From Gammaproteobacteria bacterium (GTDB taxonomy: Bacteria > Pseudomonadota > Gammaproteobacteria > Steroidobacterales > Woeseiaceae), in NCBI GenBank assembly GCA_009937505.1, contig JAACFJ010000036.1, positions 1 through 39,039 of the forward strand: a stretch of 39,039 nt of DNA. The letters run 5' to 3'. Both the position numbers and the translations under genes were made by a program. Shown here in pieces: positions 1 to 14,236 of this stretch. Numbering within the stretch: position 1 is the first letter of the stretch; each line of letters begins with the position of its first letter. A model generated the notes under the pieces. It had not been told where the DNA came from, ran no database searches, and saw nothing but the letters and a program-made list of their open reading frames with translations.

Positions 1-498
1 CCCGGTGCCGTGATCGGGTCCGACGGATTCGGCAATGCGATGACGCCGGCAGGCTGGATCAAGGTGCCGCAACTCGGCGGCGTGAGCATCGGCGACGACG
101 TTGAGATAGGCGCCAACACGACGGTTGATTGCGGCGCTATCGAAGACACGGTTATCGAGGACGGCGTGCGGATCGACAATCTGTGCCATATTGGGCACAA
201 CGCGCACGTTGGCGCACATACCGCGGTGGCAGGGATGAGCGGTATCTCGGGAAGTGCGACGGTCGGAAAACGTTGCATGCTCGCCGGGCAGTCAGGGATC
301 GTCGGCCATATCACGGTTTGCGACGATGTGGTGGTCAGCGGCAAAGCCGTAATATCCAAAAACATCACGGAGCCCGGAGTCTATGCCGGTACCTTCACTG
401 CGGAGCCAGCCAGGGAGTGGGGCCGCAAGGTCGCCCGTTTCCGGCGACTCGACCAGCTTGTCGAGCGCGTGCGTAAACTCGAAAAGGCCGGCAAGTAA
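1..498 (+). CDS. lpxD: LpxD, UDP-3-O-acylglucosamine N-acyltransferase (5' end outside window)
   Basis: LpxD adds the second (N-linked) 3-hydroxyacyl chain to UDP-3-O-acyl-glucosamine in lipid A synthesis, working in the cytoplasm with acyl-ACP. Only the C-terminal part is present; the frame is open from the first base ([11 protein letters not shown]), so the start lies upstream. The visible part is left-handed beta-helix hexapeptide repeats followed by a C-terminal helix ([10 protein letters not shown]). The His in HIGH (codon 196-198) matches the catalytic His of E. coli LpxD, and the His in IVGH (codon 307-309) matches the second conserved one. ITEPGVYAG is also typical. It ends 6 nt before lpxA with no fabZ between, which is unusual. 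Confidence 0.96.
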   Translation, partial: PGAVIGSDGFGNAMTPAGWIKVPQLGGVSIGDDVEIGANTTVDCGAIEDTVIEDGVRIDNLCHIGHNAHVGAHTAVAGMSGISGSATVGKRCMLAGQSGIVGHITVCDDVVVSGKAVISKNITEPGVYAGTFTAEPAREWGRKVARFRRLDQLVERVRKLEKAGK

Positions 499-504
499 AT
501 AACG

Positions 505-1284
505 ATGAGCAGCACAATTCATCCGACGGCGATTATTTCCAAGGGCGCGAACGTCGACGAGGGCGTCGCAATCGGGGCCTATGCGGTCATAGGCGACGAC
601 GTGACCATTGGCAGCGGCACGCGCATCGATAGCCACGTCGTTATCAACGGCCCCACTGCGATCGGGCACGACAACCATATCTACCAGTTCGCATCGATCG
701 GTGACGACCCGCAGGACAAGAAGTACCGCGGCGAACCGACCCGGCTGAAGATCGGCGACCGCAATACAATCCGCGAGTTCTGCACCATCAGCCGCGGGAC
801 CACGCAGGACCTCGGCGATACCATCCTCGGCGACGATAACTGGATCATGGCGTACGTGCATATCGCGCACGACTGCGTCGTGGGTAACAAGACGATCATG
901 GCCAACAACGTGACGCTTGCGGGTCACGTGCATGTCGGCGACTGGGTTATTTTCGGCGGCTTTTCAGGCGCGCACCAGTTTACGAAGATAGGTCCACATG
1001 CGTTTCTCGGCATGTATTCAGGCGTTAACCGGGACGTGCCGGCCTATACGATGGTCTCCGGCCAGCCCGCGGTCCCGCGCGGAATCAACGGCGAAGGACT
1101 GAAGCGTCGCGATTTCAGCGAGGAGCAGATTCGCAATATCAAGAACGCCTATAGGCTCGTGTACCGCAAAGGTCTGAAACTCGCCGATGCAATTGCCGAA
1201 ATCGAAAAGCTGATCGATTCGCAACCCGAACTCATCGTCTTTCTGGATACGCTGCGCACGTCCGAGCGCGGCATTATCCGCTGA
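505..1284 (+). CDS. lpxA: LpxA, UDP-N-acetylglucosamine acyltransferase
   Basis: First step of lipid A synthesis: transfer of a 3-hydroxyacyl chain from ACP to the 3-OH of UDP-GlcNAc. The 259 residues compare with 262 in E. coli. Hexapeptide repeats fill about residues 1-190 (IHPTAIIS, VAIGAYAVIG and so on), followed by a helical C-terminal domain. The catalytic His is in HIAHDC (about H122; E. coli H125). The position that sets acyl length (E. coli G173, P. aeruginosa M169) is Met170 here, in the stretch FLGMYSGV, which suggests preference for a 10-carbon hydroxyacyl chain. The ATG lies 6 nt after lpxD and the stop 4 nt before lpxB, so the three genes are probably cotranscribed. Confidence 0.98.
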   Translation: MSSTIHPTAIISKGANVDEGVAIGAYAVIGDDVTIGSGTRIDSHVVINGPTAIGHDNHIYQFASIGDDPQDKKYRGEPTRLKIGDRNTIREFCTISRGTTQDLGDTILGDDNWIMAYVHIAHDCVVGNKTIMANNVTLAGHVHVGDWVIFGGFSGAHQFTKIGPHAFLGMYSGVNRDVPAYTMVSGQPAVPRGINGEGLKRRDFSEEQIRNIKNAYRLVYRKGLKLADAIAEIEKLIDSQPELIVFLDTLRTSERGIIR

Positions 1285-1288
1285 ACCT

Positions 1289-2437
1289 GTGCCCTTGCGC
1301 GTCGGACTGGTTGCTGGCGAGTCGTCGGGCGATCTGCTCGGGGCGGGACTGATAGCGGCTGTCCGGCGACGAATACCTGACGCCGTGTTCGAAGGCGTCG
1401 CCGGCCCGGAGATGGTTGCAACCGGCTGCGAGCGCTGGGCCGATGCCGAGGAACTCGCGGTCATGGGCGTTGTGGAGCCATTGAAACACCTGCCGCGTTT
1501 ATTGCGGTTGCGACGCTCGTTGATAGCGCGTTGGCGCGAAACGCCGCCCGACGTCTTTGTCGGAATCGACGCGCCGGACTTCAATCTGGGCCTGGAGGCT
1601 GCTCTGAAAACCTCGGGCATTCGCACGATTCACTACGTCAGTCCGTCAATCTGGGCATGGCGTGCAGGGCGCATCCACAAGATCCGCAGGGCGGCCGATC
1701 GCGTCATCTGTATCCTCCCGTTCGAGCCGGCGATTTACGCAGAGCAGGGCATGGATGCCGTATTCGTCGGTCACCCGAAAGCGGACGCGCTTTCGCCCTC
1801 CGCCGACGTTACGGTCGTGCGCCGCGAGCTGGCTCTGCCGATGGAAGCGAGAATCATAGCGATGCTGCCGGGAAGCCGCAGCAGCGAGGTGACACAGCTT
1901 GCGCCGGTTTTCGCCGCGACCGCCGCGACGATAGCAGCCAGGGAGCAAGACGTGCATTTCGTCACGCCGGTCGCCGCACCGAAATTGCGGCCGGTCATCG
2001 AGGCATCCCTGCGGCAGCATGCAGTTGCCGACCGCTTCACGATCATTGACGGGCGTTCGATCGAGGCGATGTCGGCGTCGGATTTCGTGCTGCTGGCATC
2101 GGGAACGGCAGCGCTGGAGTCGGCATTGCTCGGCAAGCCGACGGTGGCCGCATACCGCGTTTCCGCATTGACGGCGTTGATCACGAAGGTATTCCGGTTG
2201 GTAAAGGTCAAGCATTTCACGCTGCCCAACCTGCTGACGGGCGAGTCATTGATTCCCGAGTTCATCCAGGGTGATGCGGACCCTGCCAGAATAGCCGGAG
2301 CGGTTATGGACCTGCTCGATGATCCCGAACGTTGCGCGGTCATCAAGGCGAGATTTGCTAAACTGCGGACCGAGTTGGCGATGAATTCGAACGAGCGCGC
2401 AGCCGACGCGCTGATAAGCCTTACAGCACAGGGATAG
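1289..2437 (+). CDS. lpxB: LpxB, lipid-A-disaccharide synthase
   Basis: Glycosyltransferase (GT19) that condenses UDP-diacylglucosamine with lipid X to form the lipid A disaccharide at the inner face of the inner membrane. The 382 residues equal the E. coli length. The N-terminus carries GESSGD (residues 10-15). Further on are [19 protein letters not shown] and LPFEP, then in the C-terminal half [10 protein letters not shown] and [11 protein letters not shown], all family signatures. GTG start, 4 nt after the lpxA stop; no nearer start fits the conserved N-terminus. Confidence 0.98.
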   Translation: MPLRVGLVAGESSGDLLGAGLIAAVRRRIPDAVFEGVAGPEMVATGCERWADAEELAVMGVVEPLKHLPRLLRLRRSLIARWRETPPDVFVGIDAPDFNLGLEAALKTSGIRTIHYVSPSIWAWRAGRIHKIRRAADRVICILPFEPAIYAEQGMDAVFVGHPKADALSPSADVTVVRRELALPMEARIIAMLPGSRSSEVTQLAPVFAATAATIAAREQDVHFVTPVAAPKLRPVIEASLRQHAVADRFTIIDGRSIEAMSASDFVLLASGTAALESALLGKPTVAAYRVSALTALITKVFRLVKVKHFTLPNLLTGESLIPEFIQGDADPARIAGAVMDLLDDPERCAVIKARFAKLRTELAMNSNERAADALISLTAQG

Positions 2438-2456
2438 CCGGGCTCACACACCGACA

Positions 2457-3059
2457 ATGCAGCAACTGCAAGCAGATTTCTTACCCGATCTCGTCGCAGG
2501 CGTCGATGAGGCAGGACGCGGGCCGCTGGCCGGACCGGTCGTGGCGGCGGCTGTGATTCTGCATGCGCAGCGACCGATTGCCGGTCTGCGTGACTCCAAG
2601 AAGTTGTCCGCAGCCCGCAGGGATGCGCTGGAAGCGGTGATCAAGAGCCGCGCCCTTTGCTGGTCGGTGGCCTGGTCGGACCGCGCGGAAATCGACGCCC
2701 TGAACATACTATCCGCAACCATGCTTGCGATGCGCCGTGCCATCCTCGGCCTCGCCGTTGTGCCGCGAGCGGTGCACGTCGACGGCAACCGCCTGCCGGA
2801 CCTCCGCTTTCGCGATGGCAGCATCGACGGACTCGCGATCGTCGGAGGCGATGCCCGGATCGAATCGATCAGCGCGGCCTCGATCATTGCGAAAACCGCG
2901 CGCGACAGGATGATGGTTGCGATGCATGCACGTTATCCCAACTACGAGTTTGCGCGTCACAAGGGCTACGGTACCGAGTTGCACCGCGCGCGCCTCAGGG
3001 AACACGGGCCGTGCCCCGAGCATCGGCGCAGTTTTTCACCGGTGAGGGCGCTGCGGTGA
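2457..3059 (+). CDS. rnhB: Ribonuclease HII
   Basis: Cleaves the RNA strand of RNA-DNA hybrids and starts ribonucleotide excision repair. It is 200 residues long, the usual size. The acidic active site is complete: D17 and E18 in VDEAGRG, D109 in HVDGNR, and D132 in GGDAR. DSKKLS and SAASIIAK are also family signatures, and the C-terminus [14 protein letters not shown] matches the usual HHRRSF ending. ATG start, 19 nt after lpxB. The stop overlaps the dnaE start (GTGA), pointing to translational coupling, and lpxB-rnhB-dnaE is the standard gammaproteobacterial order. Confidence 0.98.
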   Translation: MQQLQADFLPDLVAGVDEAGRGPLAGPVVAAAVILHAQRPIAGLRDSKKLSAARRDALEAVIKSRALCWSVAWSDRAEIDALNILSATMLAMRRAILGLAVVPRAVHVDGNRLPDLRFRDGSIDGLAIVGGDARIESISAASIIAKTARDRMMVAMHARYPNYEFARHKGYGTELHRARLREHGPCPEHRRSFSPVRALR

Positions 3060-6000
3060 GCGCTTCGTCGTTCGTGCACCTGCACGTCCACACCGAGTAT
3101 TCACTCGTGGACAGCACGGTACGCATTCCGGCATTGATGACGAAAGCGGCCGCGGATGGCATGCCAGCGGTTGCCATGACGGACAGGAACAACCTGTTCG
3201 GGCTGGTGAAATTCTACAGACGGGCGATAGCGGCGGGCGTCAAGCCCATCATCGGTGCGGACCTGCGAATCGCGAATGAGGACGATCCGGGCCGGGCGTT
3301 CACGCTGATCGTGCTTTGCCAGGACAATCACGGCTACCGCAACCTGTGCCGCATCATTTCGCGCGCGTACCTCGAGGGCCGGATTCGCGGTGAGCCGATG
3401 ATCCGACGCGAGTGGCTGGACAGGGATAGCTGTGAAGGCCTCATCGCATTGTCGGGAGGGTTGCACGGCGACGTCGGCCATTCGCTGCTCGTCGGGCACC
3501 TGGATGAAGCGCGGCAGCGGCTCGTCGCCTGGCGTGACATATTCGACGACCGCTATTACCTGGAACTCACCAGGACCGGCCGCGGCGACGAAGAAGGCTG
3601 CGTACAGGCGAGTCTGCTGCTGGCAAGCGAGCAGGCCGTACCGGTCGTCGCGAGCAATGACGTGCGTTTCATCGAGCAAGAGGATTTTCATGCGCACGAA
3701 GCCCGGGTGTGTATTCACGACGGCCGGGGACTTGCGGACCCGGACCGGCCCCATCACTACAGCAACCAGCAGTACCTGCGATCATCGGCCGAGATGATCG
3801 AATTATTTTCCGACGTGCCGGAGGCGGTCGAAAACGGGCTGGAGATCGCCAGACGCTGCAACCTGGACCTGAAACTCGGCGAGAGCGTATTGCCTGCCTT
3901 CCCCGTGCCGGAAGGCCAGACGGAAGAGCAGTTCCTGGAGGCCGAGGCAAGACGTGGACTCGAAAAGGCACTTGAGGAGATATGCGCGACGCGCGATATC
4001 GCGACCAATGAACGCGACGCCTTCAGGGCCCCGTACCTCGAGCGCCTGGAGACCGAACTCAGGGTCATCCGCGGCATGGGTTTCCCGGGCTACTTCCTGA
4101 TCGTCGCCGATTTCATTCGCTGGGCGCGCAACAGCGAGATTCCCGTGGGTCCGGGCCGGGGATCCGGTGCAGGCTCGCTGGTGGCCTGGGTGCTCGGCAT
4201 TACTGATCTTGACCCGCTCGAACACGACCTGCTTTTCGAGCGATTCCTGAACCCGGAGCGCGTCTCGATGCCGGATTTCGACATCGACTTCTGCATGGAA
4301 GGGCGCGATCGCGTCATCGAGTATGTCGCCGAGCGCTACGGACGCGATCGCGTCGCGCAAATCATCACGTTCGGCACCATGGCGGCGAGGGCCGTCATCC
4401 GCGACACGGGGCGCGTGCTCGGCCAGCCATACGGTTTTGTCGATCGCATCGCCAAGCTGGTGCCTTTCGAAATCGGCATGACGCTCGACAAGGCACTGGA
4501 GCAGTCCGATGAACTGGCGACCATGTACCGCGACGACGAGGAGGTGACCGCCATCATCGACCTCGCGAAGTCGCTCGAGGGACTGGTCAGGAACGCGGGC
4601 AAACATGCCGGTGGTGTTGTGATTGCACCGGATCAACTCACCGATTTCGCGCCGCTCTATTGTGAAGACGGCGGCAGCAGCCTGGTCACGCAACTCGACA
4701 AGGACGATGTCGAAGCGATTGGCCTCGTCAAGTTCGACTTCCTCGGCCTGAAGACGCTCACGGTCATCGATTGGGCGGAACGCATCGTCAATGCGACCTA
4801 CCCGGACGAATCGCTCGACATCAGCCGCGTGCCGATGGACGATGCCGAGACGTTCAGGTTGCTGCAAAGCACGCAGACTGCCGCGGTGTTCCAGCTCGAG
4901 TCGAGCGGTATGCGCGATCTCATCAAGCGCCTGCGGCCCGACCAGTTCGGCGATCTCAGGCATGGTCGACGATTTCATTGCCCGCAAGCACTCGTCCAAT
5001 CAGGCAGAGATCGACTACCTGCATCCGGACCTCAAACCCGTACTCGAAGAAACCTACGGCGTGATCCTCTACCAGGAGCAGGTCATGCAGATCGCGCAGG
5101 TGCTGGCCGGTTACACCCTGGGTGGCGCCGATCTCTTGCGGCGTGCGATGGGCAAGAAGAAGCCCGAGGAGATGGCGAAACAGCGGGAGATCTTCATGTC
5201 GGGCGCGACGGAGCGTGGCGTGGCCGAGCCGACAGCGACACGCATTTTCGACCTGATGGAGAAATTTGCAGGTTACGGGTTCAACAAGTCGCATTCTGCT
5301 GCTTACGCGGTTCTGTCCTACCAGACCGCGTACCTGAAGGCGCACTATCCGGCCGCATTCATGGCGGCGGTAATGAGCGCAGACCTGGACAACACCGACC
5401 GGTTGGTGACGCTCAAGGACGACTGCCGCAAGCTCGGCCTGGAACTCGCAGCGCCGAGCGTCGATCGTTCGACCTACCATTTCAGCGTGGCCGGCGACCG
5501 GGCGATTCTCTATGGGCTCGGCGCGATCAAGGGAGTCGGACGATCGGCGGTAGAAGCCCTGATCGCCGAGCGCGAGGCGAACGGTGATTACAGCAGCCTG
5601 TCCGAGTTCTGTCGCCGGGTCGATCATGACAGGGTCAATCGGCGTGCGCTCGAGGCAATGATCAAGTCCGGCGCGATGGATGATTTCGGTCAGTCGCGCC
5701 GCGCCCTGATGCACCAGGTACCGGAGGCTCTCAAGAGTGCCGATCAGTACGCGCGTGCGGTGGCGGCCGGCCAGAATGATATGTTCGGCCTCGAGGCGCC
5801 GCCGGAGCCGGACGACGATAAGGCTTCCCTGGAAATGGACGAATGGCCCGAGCGCCTGCTTCTCAGCAGCGAAAAGGAAGCGCTCGGACTTTACCTGACC
5901 GGACACCCGTTCCACGCGGTGCGCGCCGACGCGCGCTGTTTCGTGGATGGCAATCTCGCCGATCTTGCGGCGGAGCCACCGCCGCAGTCGGCTCGTGGCG

Positions 6001-6536
6001 AGCGAGATTACTCGCAATCACGACGCGAGGTGACGATTGCCGGATTGGTCGTCGACGTTCGCAAACGCGGCAATCGTGTCAGCGTCGTGCTGGATGACGA
6101 TAGCGGTCGAATGGAAGTCAGCCTGTTCGGCGAAGCTTTCCAGGAGTTCCGGCACCTGCTGGTGAAGGACGAGATCGTGGTCGTGAGCGGCCCTCTGCGC
6201 TACGACGACTTTATCGGCGCATGGTCGGTAAACGTGAAGAACGTGCTGCATATCGATCGCGTCATCGAGAGCCGGGCAAAGAGCATGTTGCTGCGGCTGG
6301 CGCCGAACGGTCAGGGAGAACAGCTGTTGATGAAACTGCACGACGTGCTGTTGCCGTACCGGGAAGGAAACTGCGAGGTTGCGGTGCAGTATTTCGGCGA
6401 CGACGCGAAAGCACGGCTCGAACTCGGCGCCGAGTGGTCGGTGCGCCCGAGCCGGGAGCTGCGCGACAAGCTGAGTGAACTCCTCGGCAGTAACAACGTC
6501 CGGTTGCTGTACGCACCCGGCCGAGAAATCATGTAG
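3056..6536 (+). pseudogene. dnaE: DnaE, DNA polymerase III alpha subunit, broken by an internal deletion with frameshift
   Basis: Replicative polymerase catalytic subunit, start GTG 3056. Frame 1 (3056-4954) carries the PHP domain (HLHVHTEYSLVD near the N-terminus) and the palm with MPDFDIDF (D407, D409) and KFDFLGL (D561), spaced exactly as E. coli D401, D403 and D555. Frame 2 (4956-6536) resumes at SGMVDDFIARKH and continues through LYQEQVMQIAQVL, the helix-hairpin-helix region and the OB fold. Between them the segment IALVALFRPGPLQ and one neighbouring residue of the E. coli protein are missing: one stray base (4955) remains where 42 nt are expected, so about 41 nt are gone. Both halves are otherwise well conserved with no extra stops. 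This is either a very recent mutation or a sequence/assembly error, since dnaE is essential. Restored length would be about 1173 residues. Confidence 0.93.
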
Positions 6537-6590
6537 AGTCACTTTGCCGGCTTGAATCCGCCTATACGACGCGCTACCGAAGACTCCGCT

Positions 6591-7550
6591 ATGGATCTGA
6601 AATTCCTGGATTTCGAACAGCCGATTGCCGAACTCGAGGCCAAGATCGAGGAATTGCGTTTCGTCGGTGACGACTCCGAAATCAATATCAACGAGGAAGT
6701 TTCGCGCTTACGGGCGAAGAGCGAGGCGCTCACGAAGAGCATCTTCTCGAAGCTGAGCGCCTGGCAGATCGCGCAGGTAGCGAGGCATCCCATGCGGCCC
6801 TACACGGCCGATTACCTGGAGATCCTGTCGCCGGATTTCCAGGAGCTGCACGGCGATCGCATGTATGCGGACGACCCGGCCATCATCGGCGGTGTCGGCC
6901 GTATCGACGGGCGAGCTGTCATGTTCATAGGTCACCAGAAGGGGCGCGATACCAAGGAGCGGGTGCGACGCAATTACGGCATGCCGAAACCGGAGGGTTA
7001 CCGCAAGGCGCAAAGGCTGATGCGGCTCGCTGAAAAATTTTCGCTGCCGGTGGTGACGTTCATCGACACGCCCGGCGCTTATCCCGGGGTCGGTGCCGAG
7101 GAGCGCGGCCAGAGCGAGGCGATCGCGTACAGCCTGTACCTGATGGCGGGCCTGAAGACGCCTATCATCAGCGTCGTCATCGGCGAGGGCGGTTCCGGCG
7201 GCGCGCTTGCGATCGGCGTCGCCGACAAGCTGCTGATGCTGCAATACGGCATCTATTCCGTTATTTCGCCCGAGGGCTGCGCATCCATCCTCTGGAAAAG
7301 CGCGGAGAAAGCACAGGAGGCGGCCGAAGCCATGCGCATCACCGCTTCCAGCCTCAACAACTTCGGTCTCGTCGACGAGGTGCTGCGGGAGCCGCTCGGC
7401 GGCGCGCACCGCAATCCGGCCGAGGCCGCGGAAGTTATCCGCAACGCGCTGATCAAGGCGCTGGACGAACTCGACTCCGTATCGGCCGACCAGCTACTCG
7501 AGAACCGCCAGAGACGGCTCGCCGGATTCGGCGAATTCAAAGAGGCGTGA
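6591..7550 (+). CDS. accA: Acetyl-CoA carboxylase carboxyltransferase subunit alpha
   Basis: Together with AccD it transfers the carboxyl group from biotin to acetyl-CoA, giving malonyl-CoA for fatty acid synthesis. The start ATG 6591 gives [20 protein letters not shown], which aligns from residue 1 with E. coli AccA and gives 319 residues, the same length; a TTG 39 nt upstream is open but not conserved. Visible signatures are [50 protein letters not shown] and [11 protein letters not shown]. It lies 54 nt after dnaE and its stop overlaps tilS by 4 nt. Confidence 0.98.
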   Translation: MDLKFLDFEQPIAELEAKIEELRFVGDDSEININEEVSRLRAKSEALTKSIFSKLSAWQIAQVARHPMRPYTADYLEILSPDFQELHGDRMYADDPAIIGGVGRIDGRAVMFIGHQKGRDTKERVRRNYGMPKPEGYRKAQRLMRLAEKFSLPVVTFIDTPGAYPGVGAEERGQSEAIAYSLYLMAGLKTPIISVVIGEGGSGGALAIGVADKLLMLQYGIYSVISPEGCASILWKSAEKAQEAAEAMRITASSLNNFGLVDEVLREPLGGAHRNPAEAAEVIRNALIKALDELDSVSADQLLENRQRRLAGFGEFKEA

Positions 7551-8884
7551 CGTTCGGCCCCGAGGTTCTCCTGGAGCGTCTCGATGCGCTCGAGACCGCC
7601 GGCAACAGGCCCGATCGATATGTAATCGCATTGAGCGGCGGGCTCGATTCCGCCGTGCTCGCGCACGCCCTGGCGGTTTCGCGGGAGCGTCATGGCAAGT
7701 CGCTGCTGGCGGTGCACGTCGATCATCAGCTGCACCCCGAGTCCGCCAGCTGGAACGATTACTGCCGAAAGCTTGCCGGCACACTCGGCATCGAATACGT
7801 TGCGGAGACGGTATCGGTTGACCCGGCCGGCGGCGGTGGCCTCGAGGCTGCTGCGCGCTCGGCACGCTACAGTGCGCTCGCGCGGCACACAGCTGATGGG
7901 GACTGGTTGTTGAGCGCGCATCATCGCAACGACCAGGCCGAGACATTGTTGTTGAACCTCATGCGGGGCAGCGGTCCCGCCGGCCTCGCCGGCATCGGGC
8001 TGCTGACGCGATTTGCGGCAGGCTGGCTGGTGCGGCCGCTCATCGACGTCTCGCGCGACGCGCTGCAAGCCTACGCGGCGGAGCACGAGCTGTGCTGGAT
8101 TGACGACCCCTCCAATGAGGATCTGCGCTTTGATCGCAATTACCTGCGGCATGAAGTACTGCCGGAGCTCGATCAGCGCTGGCCGGGCGTCGTCGAACGG
8201 CTCGCCCGCAGTGCGGGCCTTGCCGCCGAAGCAGCGCTCATGCTCGATGAACTTGCTGCGATCGACCTGCAGGGTGTCGGCGGCCGGGCTGCCCGAATCG
8301 ATATCGCAGGATTGCTGGCGCTCTCCGACGCCCGGCAACGCAACCTGCTGCGATACGCCGTCCGACAAGCAGGCTTGCCCGCGCCGGGCGCCGCCCGACT
8401 CGCCACCGTGCTGGACAGCGTGCCAAGAGCCCGAGAGGATGCTCAGCCCCTGGTTGAGTGGGAGGGCGCGGCAGTTCGACGCTATCGCGGCAATCTCTAC
8501 CTGCTGCCGCCGCTTTCTGAGCCAATCTTGCCGCCTGAGGGGCAGCCGTTTGTCGCTGCGCCGGTCTCGCTGGGCCCGGGCATGGGCGTCTTGCGTCTTG
8601 CGCCGGGGGCCCCCCGGGGAATGTCCGGCGCGATTGTCGAGCGCGGACTCTCCGTGCGCACGCGCAGAGGGGGAGAGGAAATAAAGCTTGCAGGTCAAAA
8701 ACATACGAAGAAAATCAAGAAACTGCTTCAAGAAGAAGGCGTGGTTCCCTGGATGCGGGAGCGCCTGCCGCTCGTCTACGCCGGCGAGCAGCTGGTAGCC
8801 GTCGCAGACCTCTGGATCGCGGCCGACGCGGTAAGCGAGCCCGGTACGGCGGTATGCTGGGATGAACGACCTGAACTGCACTGA
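7547..8884 (+). CDS. tilS: tRNA(Ile)-lysidine synthetase TilS
   Basis: Modifies C34 of tRNA-Ile(CAU) to lysidine using ATP and lysine, so that the tRNA reads AUA. The N-terminal PP-loop ATPase has SGGLDS at residues 30-35. [22 protein letters not shown] and [15 protein letters not shown] follow, then the RPL, WIDDPSN and [12 protein letters not shown] stretches. The C-terminal tRNA-binding domain contains [22 protein letters not shown]. The length of 445 residues is normal. GTG start overlapping the accA stop (GTGA), the usual accA-tilS pairing. Confidence 0.96.
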   Translation: MTFGPEVLLERLDALETAGNRPDRYVIALSGGLDSAVLAHALAVSRERHGKSLLAVHVDHQLHPESASWNDYCRKLAGTLGIEYVAETVSVDPAGGGGLEAAARSARYSALARHTADGDWLLSAHHRNDQAETLLLNLMRGSGPAGLAGIGLLTRFAAGWLVRPLIDVSRDALQAYAAEHELCWIDDPSNEDLRFDRNYLRHEVLPELDQRWPGVVERLARSAGLAAEAALMLDELAAIDLQGVGGRAARIDIAGLLALSDARQRNLLRYAVRQAGLPAPGAARLATVLDSVPRAREDAQPLVEWEGAAVRRYRGNLYLLPPLSEPILPPEGQPFVAAPVSLGPGMGVLRLAPGAPRGMSGAIVERGLSVRTRRGGEEIKLAGQKHTKKIKKLLQEEGVVPWMRERLPLVYAGEQLVAVADLWIAADAVSEPGTAVCWDERPELH

Positions 8885-8901
8885 ACAGGGAGCCGTTGTC
8901 G

Positions 8902-12838
<3,937 letters not shown>

Positions 12839-12859
12839 CTTAAAGATCGGGGATATCAC

Positions 12860-13156
12860 TTGTCGAACCTGCGCTGGCTGCTGATAGTGCTCGGCACCGT
12901 TGCCGTGCTGATGCAGGCGCAGCTGTGGCTGTCTGAGGGCGGCTACCGCAAGACGATGAAGCTCCGCGCCGCGGTAGCGGAACAGCGAGCCATGAATGAG
13001 GGTCTGCGCGACCGCAACGCGGCGCTCGACGCGGAGGTGGTGAATCTCAAGCAGGGTCTCGAAGCGGCTGAAGAACGTGCCCGCACCGATCTCGGGCTGA
13101 TAGGACGCAGTGAAACTTTCTACCAGGTCGTTCCCGACGCCGGTAGCGGCGACTGA
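12860..13156 (+). CDS. ftsB: Cell division protein FtsB
   Basis: Bitopic membrane protein of the FtsQLB divisome complex. 98 residues: a short cytoplasmic tip, one membrane segment (about residues 5-22), a periplasmic coiled coil (about 28-75), then the family ending ARTDLGLIGRSETFYQVVP. The start is TTG 12860 with a GGGGAT ribosome-binding site a few bases upstream; the next Met lies inside the membrane segment. It sits after eno as usual, but ispD and ispF, which normally follow, are absent and truD comes next. Confidence 0.94.
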   Translation: MSNLRWLLIVLGTVAVLMQAQLWLSEGGYRKTMKLRAAVAEQRAMNEGLRDRNAALDAEVVNLKQGLEAAEERARTDLGLIGRSETFYQVVPDAGSGD

Positions 13157-13163
13157 GGCCCCC

Positions 13164-14189
13164 TTGTCAATAAACACAGGCGCACTTCCGGAGTGGGCCC
13201 GCGCGCATGGCGCGCCGCTGTTTGCCGCGACGATTCGCGACCGGCCGTCCGATTTCCAGGTTGTCGAAAATCTCGGTTTCGAGTTCAGCGGCTCGGGCGA
13301 GCACGACTACCTGTGGGTGGAAAAGACGGCCGCCAACACGGACTGGGTGGCGCGTCAGCTCGCGAGGCATGCCGGTGTGCGACCGGCGGATGTCGGCTAT
13401 GCGGGCATGAAAGATCGCCACGCCGTCACCCGGCAGTGGTTCAGCGTGCCCGGCCACGGGGCCGCCGACTGGGCGTCATTCGCTGCCGACGGTGCCGTGA
13501 TTCTCGGCATTCACCGCCATCAACGGAAGCTGCGGCGCGGTGCTCACAAGAGCAACGCGTTTCGCATCGCGCTCCGCACGCCTGACGCGGGCGGGATGCG
13601 GCAGACTGTCGACGAGCGCCTCGCGAGCATAGCCGCTCGCGGCCTGCCCAATTATTTCGGTCCGCAGCGATTCGGCCGCGACGGGGCCAACCTCGATCTC
13701 GCGCGGCGGCTGTTTGCGGGGGCGCGCCTCAAGCGCGACAAGCGCAGTATTGCAATCTCAGCGGCGCGGTCTTTCCTGTTCAACCAGATCCTCTCCGCAC
13801 GGGTTGCTGACGGTAGCTGGGAACGTATCCTGCCCGGCGAAGTGGTGAACCTCGATGGCTCGGGCAGCGTATTTCGTGCCGATGCGGTGGACGAATCGCT
13901 CGAACGCCGCGTCGCGGACATGGACATCCACCCGACCGCAACGCTGTGGGGACTGCGCAGTGAGATTTCGCCAGGAGTGATCGAATCCCTTGAACGACGG
14001 GTGGCTGAAGCCCACAGCGACCTGAGCGTTGGCCTCGAGCAGCTGGGCGTCAAAGCCGCCCACCGCCCGCTTCGGCTGCGTGTTTCGGACCTGTCCTGGG
14101 ATGTCGAGGACGACGCCCTGTGGCTCGACTTCACCCTCCCCGCGGGCGGCTTTGCAACCGCAGTCCTGCGCGAGATCGCCAGGACGTAG
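13164..14189 (+). CDS. truD: tRNA pseudouridine(13) synthase TruD
   Basis: Makes pseudouridine 13 in tRNA-Glu. GMKDRHAVTRQWF carries the catalytic Asp of the family (E. coli D80 in GQKDKHA). LPNYFGPQRFG, SAARSFLFNQIL and LPAGGFATAVLREI near the C-terminus are further signatures. The start is uncertain: TTG 13164 gives MSINTGALPEWARAHG, 7 nt after ftsB and about the right length (341 residues); GTG 13110 would overlap ftsB by 47 nt. The stop codon lies within a REP-like element (14186-14211). Confidence 0.95.
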   Translation: MSINTGALPEWARAHGAPLFAATIRDRPSDFQVVENLGFEFSGSGEHDYLWVEKTAANTDWVARQLARHAGVRPADVGYAGMKDRHAVTRQWFSVPGHGAADWASFAADGAVILGIHRHQRKLRRGAHKSNAFRIALRTPDAGGMRQTVDERLASIAARGLPNYFGPQRFGRDGANLDLARRLFAGARLKRDKRSIAISAARSFLFNQILSARVADGSWERILPGEVVNLDGSGSVFRADAVDESLERRVADMDIHPTATLWGLRSEISPGVIESLERRVAEAHSDLSVGLEQLGVKAAHRPLRLRVSDLSWDVEDDALWLDFTLPAGGFATAVLREIART

Positions 14190-14211
14190 GAGCGCGCCTC
14201 GGCGCGCGATC
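14186..14211 (+). repeat. REP-like palindrome, copy 1
   Basis: GTAGGAGCGCGCCTCGGCGC and the next six bases form an imperfect palindrome. It begins GTAGGAGCG like the well-known REP sequences of Pseudomonas and relatives. The truD stop codon TAG (14187-14189) is part of it. An almost exact inverted copy (25 of 26 bases) lies at 14353-14378. Confidence 0.8.
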
Positions 14212-14236
14212 GACGACCTTCGTCAGGCGTCCGGGT

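Noticed and set aside
2657-3055. Long N-terminal extension of the dnaE frame upstream of GTG 3056
   Set aside because: It overlaps the conserved rnhB gene in another frame and has no homology to PolIII alpha.
3803-4999. 398-codon open frame on the - strand opposite dnaE
   Set aside because: Shadow of the conserved polymerase frame.
4962-6536. Second half of dnaE as a separate gene or split-intein polymerase
   Set aside because: No intein sequence, no Shine-Dalgarno before ATG 4962, and conserved residues are missing between the halves; a deletion explains it better.
7253-8881. 542-codon open frame on the - strand opposite tilS
   Set aside because: Shadow frame; no domain, and it also covers the conserved accA end.
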